Source: Escallonia rubra (lineage: Eukaryota; Streptophyta; Magnoliopsida; Escalloniales; Escalloniaceae). Taken from it: DNA of 64,000 nucleotides. The stretch covers positions 40,578-104,577 of the forward strand of contig JAVXUO010001469.1 of NCBI GenBank assembly GCA_033065855.1. The letters run 5' to 3'. Shown piece by piece: positions 1 through 10,739 of the stretch (the stretch's first letter is position 1; each line of letters starts with the position of its first letter). The notes under the pieces were generated by a model. It made no database searches and was not told the origin of the DNA. It saw only the letters and a list, made by a program, of their open reading frames with translations. A program made the position numbers and the translations under genes.

Positions 1-1047
1 ACTACGAATTTTGCTCAAGCCAATTACTGAAACCTTTGATGCAAAACTAATGAAGGAAGAAGCACAAAAAACAGCAAGGTCAAAGAATAATCCAACAAAT
101 TTCTTCTTTATTGCAAGTTTTCCCACTTTTTCTCAATAACCAAGCAGATTATCAGTACGCATAATCAATTAAAAGAACCATTATGCGTTTGCTAAAGCCA
201 ATTACAGTAACGCTAGATAGAAAATTAGTAAAGGAATTCGTGAAATTCACTTCGCTGAATCACAGCAAGGAGCGTACCGGATTTAGAAATTCACCTCGCC
301 AGAATCTGGTGACGGCGGCGGAAACGAAGGCGGGATCCTCCGGCAACCAGTTTGGGTTAGGTCACCTGCTTCGTTCTCTTTCCTTGATGACGCAAGAAGC
401 AGACTCACCGTCGGGGGTGGGTTGCCGTCGATGACAGAGACCAAGGTGGCTGTTTGGCAGTGGTGGCGAGGCGTCGAAGGTGGGTTGTCGTCGATGACAG
501 AGACCAAGGTGGCTGTTTGGCAGTGGTGGCGCGGCGTCGAAGGTGGGTTGCCGTCGATGACAGAGACCAAGGTGGCTGTTTGGCAGTGGTGGCGCGGCGT
601 CGAAGGTGGGTTGCCGCAGATGTGAAGGTCGTCAATGCACCGGTGAGAGAGAGAGAGAGAGAGAGACGAGAGAGAGGAAAAGAGAAAGGGGTATTTATAA
701 AAGACTTTTAGCGACGGACTAATTCCGTCGGTAAAAGTCCGTCGGTAAATCAGAACATTCAACGACGGAATTTTTACTGACGGAATTATTCCGTCGCTTA
801 TATATTTTTTAAAAATTATCGAAAATTATAAAATTGTATAAAATATTTAGCGACGGTACTATCCTTCGACAAAAGTGTCTGTAATAGTCCGTTGGCAAAG
901 GCTTTTAGCGACGGAATATTCCGTCGCTGAAAATATTTACAGACAGTTGTTTAGCGACGGCTTACTCCGTCGCTGAAAGATGCTTTTAGCGACGGAATTC
1001 ATTCCGTCGCTAAAAGTCCGTCGCTAAATTTGTGTTTTCTTGTAGTG
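1..1047. mobile_element. CACTA (En/Spm-type) transposon, right-end fragment
   Basis: The stretch ends at 1,047 in cttgtagtg, the reverse complement of the CACTACAAG terminus of CACTA transposons. From about 700 to 1,030 it is packed with direct and inverted copies of the subterminal motif ttagcgacgga / tccgtcgctaa, the kind of repeat bound by TNPA-type transposase. Inside this (about 250-640) lies a GC-rich segment followed by a GA run (about 643-668). The same order (GC-rich, GA-rich, subterminal repeats, end) is seen in the elements ending at 27,720 and 28,855, so it is probably the first, partly untranslated exon of the element's gene read on the minus strand. The left end is outside the window, so size and completeness are unknown. 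Confidence 0.85.
422..625. repeat. 63-bp minisatellite, about 3.2 copies
   Basis: Units start near 422, 485 and 548, with a partial fourth. Each contains gatgacagagaccaaggtgg and cagtggtggcgcggcgtcga, and the copies differ at only a few bases. The period is 63, a multiple of three, so both strands stay open over the array and give spurious ORFs. It lies in the GC-rich segment of the CACTA fragment. Confidence 0.9.
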
Positions 1048-2936
1048 ATATTATATAGGTGTGAGATGGACGGCTAGGATTAAAGATGAGTAGGGTTAAA
1101 TACCGGGGCGGAAGCGGGTCGCGGGGCGGGGCGGAAGCGGGGCGGTTTGGACTAAATACCACACCCGCCCCTAACCCGCTGCGAATTTTTAAAAAAAAAA
1201 CCATACCCGCCCCGTGGCCTGGTCAAAGTAAAAAAGACCCGCTCCTATAGGAGCGGGGCAGGGCGGGGATCCGCCGGTTGCGGGTCTTATTGCCCTCCCT
1301 AGCAGCTCAAGTCTTCTGAAACCACTCAAAGAAACTTCTCGTCGTACTCACAAGACAATTAGACTTGTCAATTAATAGCTTTAAAACCAAAATGATATCC
1401 CTAAACCAAAGCTAAAACAAAAAGAATTGAAGAAGAACACCAACAACAATTGCAAACGTCGATCACAAGTAAGAGACGTAAGCCCAGACAAAGAACACGT
1501 ACTTTTCTCCCCTTAAACCTCTAAATTTCTATCCTCCTTTCTTTCACACTATACTTCTTTTTTCCTTTTTTTTTTCTCTTCTCTTTCTCTCTGCCAAAGA
1601 ACTCTCCTTTCTTGTACCAAAAAAAGAACTCTCCTTTCTTCTTTCCATTTTTTCCTTGCTGAAGAGAAGTCCCCCTTTCTTCCTCCTTTGCCTGGCCGTC
1701 TTGTTAACTTCTTTTTTTTCTCCAGCAGTCCCATCATGTTGTATTGATAAAGAAATAGAGATAAACGGTAACAAGAACATTTATAAATTATTGTGCAAGT
1801 TCTCGTGTTCAACTCTTCTCTTTGCATCTTTGCTCCCCTTTTAGCATTTTACGATTTGCACTCCATGAAATACAAATGACGACATGCCAAAGATGATTGC
1901 CCTAAAGCAAAGCAACTCAAGCGACATGCCAAAGACGATTGCCCTAAAGCAAAGCAACTCAAGTCTTTTGATGGGGTTTCACATAAAGATTCACTTTGCT
2001 AGCTTGGAAGAGAAATGAATCTTTGACCAAATGCTGTGCTAAGACTGGTGCAAAGAATCTCAATCATAGAGAACTTTTGGGCAAGCAAATGGGTAGCAAA
2101 AGCTAACATAAGGTTGTAGGCGTGTGATTAAAAGGAGTAGAAGCGAAAGGGCACTACGTGGATGGTCTTCTCTTTTGAATGTGTGAGATAAAAAGAAACC
2201 TTTGGAGAGTTTGGATCTTACGAAGGCAACCAATATGTGCATAGATGAGCCAAATATAAAACTAGTAGTAGCAGGAGTAGGACGAATGAGACCAAAAGGC
2301 TATAAAGGAAACCAAAAGTAGAGGGCTTTCTCAGTTCTAATACATTAATCATGGCTAGTGAGATTGGAGAAGACTGGCTAAAAGGAGCAATCTTCATGCT
2401 CCTTCCTACTTTATAAAGATGAATACTCTTCACTGATTTCGTGGCATTAACTTCTAGTGCAGTAAAGTTTAGTGGACACACTGATTGTTACCTTATTTTT
2501 TTCTCCTTTTAAGTTGGTATAAAGTTGTCATTGACTGTATTGAAAATATAGTGATATGACGGCCTGTGTTTTTGTAGTACTGAATATCCTTCTTATTATT
2601 TTCTTTCCTTGCTGTTTGCAATGTACTACGTAAACTCGAGAGTAGGCTTCTACAGAATTATACGTTATTGGCATAGGGCGTAGTTCTTCCACCAATTGCT
2701 GTTCACCTATTGCTTTTCTTTACTACATGCAGCCGAAAATTTTAGTCTTTCAAGTAATCATCTACTATAACTAAAATAGTGAATAAAGAAAAACAAGAAA
2801 ACCATGAAAACAACTCTAGACGAACGATTAAGGTCATCTAGTATTTGTAACCCTAGTTCAGAGTCGTGACTAAGTTACATGACGAGAAAGTTTTAGATAC
2901 CTCATCATACCCAAAATAGGCCTCTATTTATTTTTA
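1048..2936. other. Intergenic, no gene supported
   Basis: No reading frame here resembles a protein I recognise. At about 1,090-1,300 there is a GC-rich stretch built from variants of ggggcggaagcgggtc and its complement (acccgccccg). It looks like a degenerate dispersed repeat of the kind common in plant genomes, but its ends could not be fixed. The remainder is AT-rich with pyrimidine tracts (1,500-1,720). Confidence 0.5.
1880..1963. repeat. Tandem duplication, about 42 bp x 2
   Basis: The phrase gacatgccaaagatgattgc, together with the following ccctaaagcaaagcaactca, occurs twice back to back with one or two differences. No coding role is visible. Confidence 0.85.
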
Positions 2937-4065
2937 GGGCTAATTACACTTACGTCCCTGAGGTTTGGGGGTAATTACACTCATGTCCACAAAGTTTCAA
3001 AATGTAACACTTATGTCCATCGACAAACGGAACCCTAAAAATCTTAACGGTTTTAATGAAAAGACTGTATTGCCCCTGAGTTAGAACCTTATTTTTTTCC
3101 AATGCCATTATTTCATCTTCTTCCATTAATTCCAATACTCTTCATCTTATTTTTAATACCATTAATGCCATTACTCTCCCCCCCCCAGCCCCCCAGCCCC
3201 CACCCCCAGCCCCCGCGCCGGCGCCCCCAACCCCATTTCTGTCTCAAAACTTCCTGCAACACCCTTTCGCCGGCGACTGCATCACCGCCGCCACCACCTC
3301 GTGAGACGGAAGCACCTCAGCCTCGCCCTAAGCTACCCAATCGCCGTTGGATCTGCTCCGTCGCACCGCCTCCGACACGACCGCCGTTGAGATCTTGGAA
3401 AGACGGGGGTCGCGGTGGCTTGGGGCGGCCGTGGATCGATGGTGGCGTCGAGGTAGACAGGGGTCGCGGTGGCTTGGGAAGGGAGGGAGTGGGGACGGTG
3501 GCAGTACATCGGGATGACGGAGGGGCTGCCGCTGCGGTGGGATAAGGGGAGGGGCTTCTACAACTACTTCGGGAACTGAAACTCCCACCGGTGAATCTTC
3601 CGGCAGCAAGATCTCCCACCGCGCAGATAAGGGGGAGGGGTGGACGTCGGCGTGGGTCTTAGGGGAGGGGGCGACGGCGGCGTGGATTTGGGGAAGGGGG
3701 CGGCGGCGTGGATTTGGGGGAGGGGGCGGCGGCGGCATGGATTAAATTAGGGTTAGAAGGGATGAAAATTAGGGTTAGGGGTTGGAAGGGATGAAAATTA
3801 GGGTTTCCTTAAAAAAAATTGAAAGCTTTTGTAATTAAAAAAATATCATAATATGATTTGTAATATTGTATAAGGGTAGTATTGTCAATTTAAAAATACA
3901 TGATGATGACATAAGCCAAAAAATACATTTTTTTAACGGAACCTTGACGGATGGACACGGGTGATACATTTGAAACCTTTTTGGTCACGGAATGTTACAT
4001 TTTGAAACTTTGTGGACATGAGTGTAATTACCCCCAAACCTCAGGGACATAGGTGTAATTAGCCC
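2937..4065. mobile_element. MULE-type DNA transposon, whole, non-autonomous (copy A)
   Basis: The element begins gggctaattacacttacgtc and ends in the inverted counterpart ggtgtaattagccc. Its terminal inverted repeats are roughly 80-100 bp, with the phrases 'cctgaggtttgggggtaatt' and 'catgtccacaaagtttcaaa' on both sides. It is flanked by a perfect 9-bp direct repeat, ttattttta, at 2,928-2,936 and 4,066-4,074, the duplication length typical of Mutator-like elements. The interior (about 3,170-3,740) is very GC-rich with proline/arginine-rich open frames on both strands but no transposase. That makes it a Pack-MULE candidate, although I do not recognise the cargo. A homologous element in the opposite internal orientation lies at 30,491-31,624. 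Confidence 0.88.
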
Positions 4066-4118
4066 TTATTTTTATCATGACTTAATGATATTTGTAAAGA
4101 AATAAGAACAAACCCGGG

Positions 4119-4508
4119 TGTGTTTGGATATAAGATTTGAACTGGGGATTTGACTTTGGTAGGGTATTTGTAAATCACTTTGACAAAATATCTTGTTTGG
4201 ATAGTTCAAAAGGGAATTTTTGAAATTTTGGAGTGATTTGAACTATGGATTTGGGGTCACCAAATCCACAGTTCAAATCACTAATTTGAACTAGTTATTT
4301 GTCAAATCCTCTCCAATCAGTAATTTACAAACTCACAATAACTAGTTCCCTATTTTTTAAGAATCTTGTCTCCCACCTTTTTTAACAACCTTTTGCTTCC
4401 TTTCTTCCAAACAATATATTTCAAAATGATAGAATTTGTAAATCAAGAAATTTTGAAATGAGAGCATTTAGAAATACCCAGTATTTCAAAATCTCATATC
4501 CAAACACA
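4119..4508. mobile_element. MITE-like element with terminal inverted repeats
   Basis: The left end reads tgtgtttggatataagattt and the right end is its near complement, aaatctcatatccaaacaca. An internal palindrome is centred near 4,258 (gatttgaactatggatttgg facing ccaaatccacagttcaaatc). There is no coding capacity. A target duplication could not be recognised, so the superfamily is not assigned; hAT-like MITEs often have this look. Confidence 0.65.
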
Positions 4509-4742
4509 GAGCAAATGTAACTAATTATTTACTTTGAACTCAACACCTAAACTAAGTGGCCTATGTACCCAATTGGAATGGTTACCAAAACCTTGTAAAT
4601 TTGACCCTAAGGGAGGCGACCTATATCTCGATCTTTGGTTTGGTAAGAACAAATTTATTTTATAAGCAAGTACTTCATCAAAACTAGTTTATCAAAGTCT
4701 AAGATCTGAGTATATAATGAGAATCTGACCCTAGTATCCGAA
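4509..4742. other. Intergenic, nothing recognised
   Basis: AT-rich spacer between the MITE and the MULE-like terminus. No gene, RNA or repeat structure was seen. Confidence 0.5.
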
Positions 4743-4925
4743 GGGGTTAATGATAAAACTGTCTCCTGAGGTTTACATATATTTGCACTTCGCTCCCTGA
4801 GTTTGCAGCTTTTGCAATAATGTTCTCTGAAGTTGACAAAACCATTGCAAACAGCTCCAAAATTTGATGGTCGTTCAATTTTAGACGTTAAGTCAGCATG
4901 TGCAGTGCACATGCCATTTTGACAT
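4743..4925. mobile_element. Possible MULE-like terminal sequence, single end
   Basis: This starts ggggttaatgataaaactg, followed by tctcctgaggtttacatat and ctccctgagtttgcagc. The arrangement recalls the terminal repeats of the MULEs at 2,937 and 48,919, but the sequence is not homologous throughout. No opposite end was found. It lies next to the atpC pseudogene fragment, so it may be one end of an element that once carried that fragment. Confidence 0.3.
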
Positions 4926-5015
4926 GGGAAGACCTGTCAGCAAAATCCACATTGGCCTTGGCAAGTCCTTCAATGCACCCAATATTTCTCCAAAAAATGG
5001 CTCCCTCACCCTTCT

Positions 5016-5508
5016 TCACCTGGTTTTCCTCACTAACAAAAAGCAAAAACACATTTTCAGATCTGCAATAACCTGAGCCTCTTTTGCAGTGGGAAAACTC
5101 TCTCCTTTAATAAACCTATCCATTAAAACACTAGGCCTTCGATTGGAAAATGAATTACCCTTTCTGCCTACACTGATCACAGTGTAATCTAGCCCAAGAT
5201 CCTTTATTTCGGCGATCCGAGTCTCCACTTTTCGTAAAACAACGTTGTTAAAACCACCGCAAAGGCCAAAGATTGCATGTGATTACAACAAGGGCAATTT
5301 TCTTGACGGGTCTAATGCTTGTTAACAGAACATCGACGTCTTTTGACTAGAGCTATTCGTTGATTCAATTAAGGTTTCTAAAAAGAGCATGCTGCTGATC
5401 ACGGCTTGCAGGGCTCGCCGGACTTGGTGAAGACGATGAGCTTCATTGCTTCAGTGATTTTTTGGGTATTTTCACGGTGGCAACTCGGTCACGAAGTTCA
5501 CGTAGGTC
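5016..5508 (-). pseudogene. atpC (pseudogene): Chloroplast ATP synthase gamma-chain pseudogene fragment
   Basis: The minus strand encodes a broken stretch of the nuclear gene for the gamma subunit of thylakoid CF1-ATPase. Its N-terminal piece reads LRELRDRVATVK, followed by remnants of the ITEAMKL and VRRALQAV segments. Next comes RPVKKIALVVIT, then GLCGGFNNVVLRKVETRIAE, then IKDLGLDYTVISVGRKGN and FPTAKEAQVIAD. The order and wording follow the chloroplast, not the mitochondrial, gamma chain (compare the family's ELGLDYTVISVGKKGN). At least three frame changes are needed to read across it: before VRRALQAV, around GLCGGFNN and after AQVIAD. The C-terminal third of the protein is absent. Upstream it runs into an LTR at 5,624, and the transit-peptide region is not recognisable. 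It is either a retrocopy or a transposon-carried fragment, and non-functional. Confidence 0.85.
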
Positions 5509-5623
5509 TCAAAAAATTGAGGGCATGATTGGATTGTAAGAAGCAGATGTATGGTGGAGTATAGGAAACGGGTTTAGCTGAGAGTGAATGAGTGTGTTAA
5601 ATCGAGGGTTTAAGGATAAACAG

Positions 5624-5997
5624 TGTTGCGGAACCCGAGCCTGGACCGATGACCTGAAAGACAGAAAACGAGTGACCGCCGTGTGGGGTTTCCGACGGAG
5701 AACTCTCTGATGCTTAAGTTAGAGCGCAGTTACAGAATAATAACTCTAAAAAAGCATGAATTGTGTAATCGTCCTCATACCTAGGGGTAGACCCCTTTAT
5801 ATAGTTGTACGAGGAGAGCCCTAGTAGGACTGGGCCGTGGGCCAGATGTGTTAGGATCGCGTTAGGATCCTCTAGGATCACGTCACAATCTCTGAGGACT
5901 CTTTTAGAGTCCTAATAAGATAATCATAAATCTCCCAGTTTGACTGGGATTCACCGGGTGTCCCCCAATTATTAGGAGTCATATTTGAGTTATATCA
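5624..5997 (-). repeat. LTR of the truncated non-autonomous element
   Basis: A 374-bp LTR: read on the minus strand it starts tgatataactcaaatatga and ends ggctcgggttccgcaaca. It aligns along its length with the LTRs at 40,410-40,799 and 45,392-45,774 but is strongly diverged. A TATA-like tatataaaggggtc and the cttaagcatc motif are shared. Confidence 0.85.
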
Positions 5998-6708
5998 TAA
6001 GCCCCCCCCCCCCCCACTTCCTTAGCCAATATGTTTGGCCGAGGAAGTTTATACCTGGTGTCTCGAGACACGCGTCAGAATTACAAGGGATTCTCTTGTA
6101 GGGGTAATAATATTTTTCTCCTCCATGTGCTCGGACCTAAGCTCTTGGGAGCTAAAGCCTTAGAACTTTTCCCAAGTAGGGTGCTAGAACTCTAACTCTT
6201 GAGAGCTAGGTCTTTAAAATATTTCCTAAGTAGGCTATTTGGAATCATCTTTGGGAAGTCGAATCATGGGATCTCGAGATCCTTTAGAGGTTATGCCCCA
6301 TGGTAGCCTCTCTAGAGAGAGGACATAAAGTTGTGCATGCAAGTTGTTGCATGTACTAAGTGTTTGAATGTCCCCTCGAGGGGTCACCTCTCCTTTGGAG
6401 GGTGTTCACTTTGTGCAAGTGTGTGTTCTTTAGCTTGAGCTGACCACATCATGCTTGCATTTTACTTTGACGCGAACTCTTATCATTAGCTAAGAGTTGG
6501 CAAAGAAGCCTCGCACTCCCGCTTGGCTAGGTTTTAAATTGACAAAGAATGGTGGGGGGATGAAATCCCGTAGTCCTTTGCCATTTCACGGGTTAGAACT
6601 GTAGCTAAACCGTTCTGATAAAACTCGAGCTCTATTGTCACCCTTGAGGGCTGATTGTCCTTCGAGGGACCGCCCTAGAGGGCTAGTGGAACGTAGATTT
6701 CTGATAAG

Positions 6709-7320
6709 TGCCCTTGAGGGCTGATGGAGCATGAAGCTCATGTAAATACCCTTAAGGGTTTGACGGAACTTAGAGTTCTCATCTTACTCGCCCTCGGGGG
6801 CGGATGGAGCGCAAAGCTCATAAAAATACCCTCAGGGGTTTGACGGAACTTAAAGTTCTCGTCTTACACACCCTCGGGGGCGGATGGAGCTCAAAGCTCA
6901 TAAAAGTACCCTTAAGAGTTGACGGAACTTAAAGTTCTCGTCGTACGCGCCCTCGGGGGAGAATGGAGCTCAAAGCTCACGATAATACCCTCGGGGGTCT
7001 GACGGAACTTAGAGTTCTCATCGTACGCGCCTTGGGGGCGGATAGAGCGTAGAGCTCATAAAAATACCCTCGAGGGTTTGATGGAACTTAAAGTTCTCGT
7101 TGTACGCGCCCTCGAGGGAGAATAGAGCTCAAAGCTCACGATAATACCCTCGGGGGTCTGACAAAACTTAGATTTCTCATCGTACGTGCCCTCGGGGGCG
7201 GATAGAGCGTAGAGTTCATGAAAATACCCTCGAAGGTTTGACGGAACTTAAGGTTCTCATCATACGCGCCCTCGGGGGCGGACGGAGCGCAGAGCTCATG
7301 CAACTACCCTCGGGGGTTTC
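6709..7320. repeat. About 80-bp minisatellite made of short palindromes
   Basis: Seven to eight units of about 80 bp. Each contains a chain of small inverted repeats: ccctcgggggc, gagc...gctc, accctcgagggt and gaacttaaagttc. A shorter form (about two units) is present in the related element at about 44,580-44,760. A transcript would fold into a row of small hairpins on either strand. No protein coding is visible. Confidence 0.85.
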
Positions 7321-9209
7321 GGTCGAAGCAACAAGTGCTTGTTGTCTCGGCGCTAAATAAGAAGGTGCGGGGCATTGAGCTCGTAATATGGTCGCTGCGG
7401 CGATCCACCATGTCTGATAAGAAACAAGGCATTAAGCCTATATAAGAATGATCTCATAAAATATAAAGCCCCCCGGCCTTTAAGAAGGCGTGGATATATA
7501 AAGACGACTTTTCAGCCTATATGCAGGGCCCGGTCGCAAGAAGACCTGTATGAGCAATATAGAAGACCATAATCTGTCTGCTTGATTGGACGAGCATATA
7601 GAGCTAGAGGATGTGGAATCCATCGCAGTTTATCAATATATTGAGAAGCAACTAGATTCAATTTGCTGGTCGCATGAGCTTATAGTTGTACGAGACATAG
7701 CTAGCGACTAGTTCTAACTCTCTAGACACGGTGGCAGCATGTGTGCTTCTATCATTGTTGAACTAGCTTCTCAATGAGAAACGATGTGAATACACCATAA
7801 ATAGGGTCACTATATGACCATGAGATGATACATAATGCCGAGATGACAGAATACTGCAGCAAAAACCTAAACGCGACTTCAAGTCGTAGGGTGCTGTGCA
7901 TTTGTTCCTTGCTTATGAAGTGGTTTATACGTCACTGTTGATGCTCCCAGACATAGTTTAAACCCTTGCAAGAAATAAAATTATGTTATTGAAAAAATAC
8001 CCTCTGAAGCAATAAAGTTATAAAAATGCAACTATGTTTTTAACACAATATTAAAAGCGGTGTTCAGACACCGTGGCCTTATTAGGGTTTTGTGTGCTAA
8101 ACGACCGGGTGCTTGAACTTCAAACGTCATAACAGTCGGGAGCCCCGACTTGTGACGTGCTTGCACTAATTGGCACAACTGGGTAATGCTACACCCAAAC
8201 AAATAGGTCTAGGGAACATAGAAGTGCACAAGGGAAGTAGGCCGCCTAAAATCGTAGTCACTTAATTCTTTTTAGCGAAAAAATATAAAATGCGCGCACA
8301 CTTTAAAGAATACGTAGCATACGCGAATTAAATGAGACCATGTGGGTCTTCAATCTAGATATGCACTCTAAAAAGCTTAAGGTTTTAAAGAGTTTGTGGT
8401 GCATGCCAAATAAGTAAGACCATTTTGGGTCTAAAATACAGATATGTATTTGCATGTAAATTTTCATGCTTTAAAAGCGTATGGCCCATGTCGAATAAAT
8501 GAGACCCTTAAGGTCTTAAATATGAATAAGCATCTTCCATAGGCCAAAAGTCTTAACTCTTTTAAAAATTGTGGCTTATGTGCAAAATAAAGGAGACCCT
8601 GTAGGTCTAAACGAGTAATATGCATAATTATGGGGGGAGAATATGGAATTCTCTAAAAAGAAGAGTGGACCTCTGTTTTTTGTTTCTGCCCCTTGACAGA
8701 AGGATAACTACAGCCTTGAGAAGCAGTGGCGCAATGTGAGCACCGGCACGTCAGTGAAGCAGATCGGGCAGTCGGTAGCGATGAGACGGTGACTCTACGG
8801 CGGCGATGACACTGCTTGGCGCTACGCTGGTGACGGGGCCGATGGCGTCGCGGTGGTGCACGTCTCGATGGCGGCGATCTGGAGGTGACGTCCAAATTTT
8901 GCGGCGACGCTACAGTGAAGGGTCACCATGGCGGGGTGACGGCGACGATGCTTTTCCCATGGCCGTGGTGGCGCAGATCTGGACAAATGGGTGCCGCCGG
9001 CCACCGATCTCCTTTGTCTGCTCGGGATTGCGGCGGCGGCGTTGCTTCATCCTGTGCCGAAATCTTGGGCGGCGCGATGTTGGCGAAGCGACACTGTCTT
9101 GGCAGAGGGAGGACTTAGCGACAAGCCATGCCCTGCCTCCAAACCACCAAACGATGCCACTTTCAACCTCGGCCACCACCGGCGATGACAAGCTTGGCAT
9201 ACCGTAAAG

Positions 9210-10032
9210 ATTCGAGGACAGAGGTGAAGACGACGTCGAGGTTTGGGGGCAATGGGGTTTGGGAAAGGAAGGGGCTTAACCTTCCTTCTTTCTCAATCTG
9301 CCGGCGTGAGGCGAAGGAGGGGGCGCGGGCCGATGTGAGGCTGCCGGTGTGGGGTAAGGGAAGCGGCTGCCGGCGTGGGGCGAGGGAAGGGGCTATCGGC
9401 GCGTGGGGGAGGATTTCAGATTGAGAAATTCTGAACTTTAATTTACAGATTGAGAAAAATTAGGGTTTTGAAACCTTAATTTATAGATTGAGAAAATTTT
9501 GAAACCCTAATTTGCAGATTGAGACCATTAGGGTTTTGATGCAAATTGAGAAAATTTGTGCAAATTGAGACCCGGGTTTTGATGCAAATTGAGAAAATTT
9601 GATGAAAGATTGAGAAAATTTAGGGTTTTGAAACCCTAATTTTCAGATTGAGATAAATTAGGGTTTTGAAACCCCTAATTTGCATATTGAGACCCTTAGG
9701 GTTTTGATGCAGATTGAGAAAATTTGATGAAAAAGACTGCAAAGATAGGGAACAGACCAATTGTAGGGTTTTAAAACCCTATTCTTTAAATTAAGGTTTG
9801 AAATCTTAATTTAAAATTTTTAAAAATATTCAGTATATACAGTACAAGGGTAATATCATCATTTTAAAAATACGTATTGATGACATCATAAAAAAGTACA
9901 CTTTCACCCTAATGGTATGTTACACGGCTGATACACTTTAAAAAAAATTTGTCACGGTATGTTATATTTTAAAACTTATTGTCATTGACTGTAATTTCAC
10001 CATAACCTCATGGACACTGCTGTAATTATCCC
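9210..10032. mobile_element. MULE-type element, one-ended fragment
   Basis: The right end (about 9,900-10,032) is a decayed version of the terminal repeat seen at 2,937 and 30,491. It contains tgttacacggctgatacact, acctcatggacactgctg and a taattatccc end. Inside are many copies of attgagaaaattagggtttt (about 9,420-9,730) and a GC-rich segment (about 9,230-9,420), the same layout as in the whole elements. The left end is gone where it meets the LTR element fossil. The left boundary is approximate. Confidence 0.6.
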
Positions 10033-10739
10033 TAAAGTCTAAATGTTAACCAAGTGATTCTACATCATTTCCATACTTAAGAATGGCCTCAAGATGAGTA
10101 TGTGTGTTGTAAATAGTCAATTAGCAGTTATGGGGGTAAAAAGGCAACTCCTGTGCAAGTTCAAACGGATAATTTTTTGTGTCTAATGGTATCTATCGGT
10201 TACAAACGAACCTGATCTGTAGCAACCAATCACTTATTTTCAGCTTTTCGTACATATTGCATTTTTGCCTTTTCTCTCTCTAGAAGAGTTGGATTGATGC
10301 GTCGCTTGAAGAGTTTGGAAGCTAACACATAGATCTTTCCACTTCTGTATAGCTTGCCCTGTGATTAATCCTACATAATTCATGTTAAGCCCCAAAGTTG
10401 ACTTAAGAATCTTTACCTTTTCGAATTTGTATCTTGTGGATCAATCTTTAGAAGAGTTGTTCAATTTCCGTGTTGAGCATTTTAAGCATGTCTGCATTAA
10501 TTCAATACTCATCATGCTATTTGATAAGGATAAAATTCCACCACCTCATATATGCAATACGTGACAAGGCAACCAAAGTTGTCAAAGTTGGTTACAACCC
10601 TTTTGTCTAGGGTTACATACAAGGATATTTTAGCAAGCTCCTTGCATACCTCCATAGAAAAAGCCCCACCTCATTCGCAATTCCAATCCAACTAAGGTTC
10701 CAACACCTAGCCTACGTAAAAGAAAACCTCTGGTACACA
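10033..10739. other. Intergenic, nothing recognised
   Basis: AT-rich sequence with only short unsupported reading frames. No repeat structure was recognised. Confidence 0.5.

Larger units (their letters stand above)
5624..9200 (-). mobile_element. Non-autonomous LTR element fossil (copy 1), truncated
   Basis: This is an old copy of the same family as the element at 40,410-45,774, in reverse orientation. It keeps one LTR (5,624-5,997, the 3' LTR on the minus strand), the polypurine tract beside it (C-run at 6,002-6,015 on the plus strand) and about 3.2 kb of internal sequence. Segment 8,800-8,990 reversed matches 41,995-42,130 of the younger copy (ccagatctgcrccaccacgg, then the cacctccagatc segment). 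Segment 8,600-8,660 matches about 42,940-42,980. No gag or pol protein is recognisable. The 5' LTR is missing and a MULE fragment abuts the broken end near 9.2 kb (boundary approximate). Family traits (cttaagcatcggagagtt-type motif in the LTR, tggcgcc primer-site context) suggest Gypsy-like ancestry. It is broken and clearly older than the other copy. Confidence 0.8.

Noticed and set aside
422-625. CRISPR-like spaced repeat
   Set aside because: The repeats are contiguous 63-bp units without unique spacers, in a plant transposon.
3102-3738. 147- and 136-codon frames in MULE copy A
   Set aside because: Proline-rich frames overlapping on opposite strands, with no family match. Treated as transposon interior.
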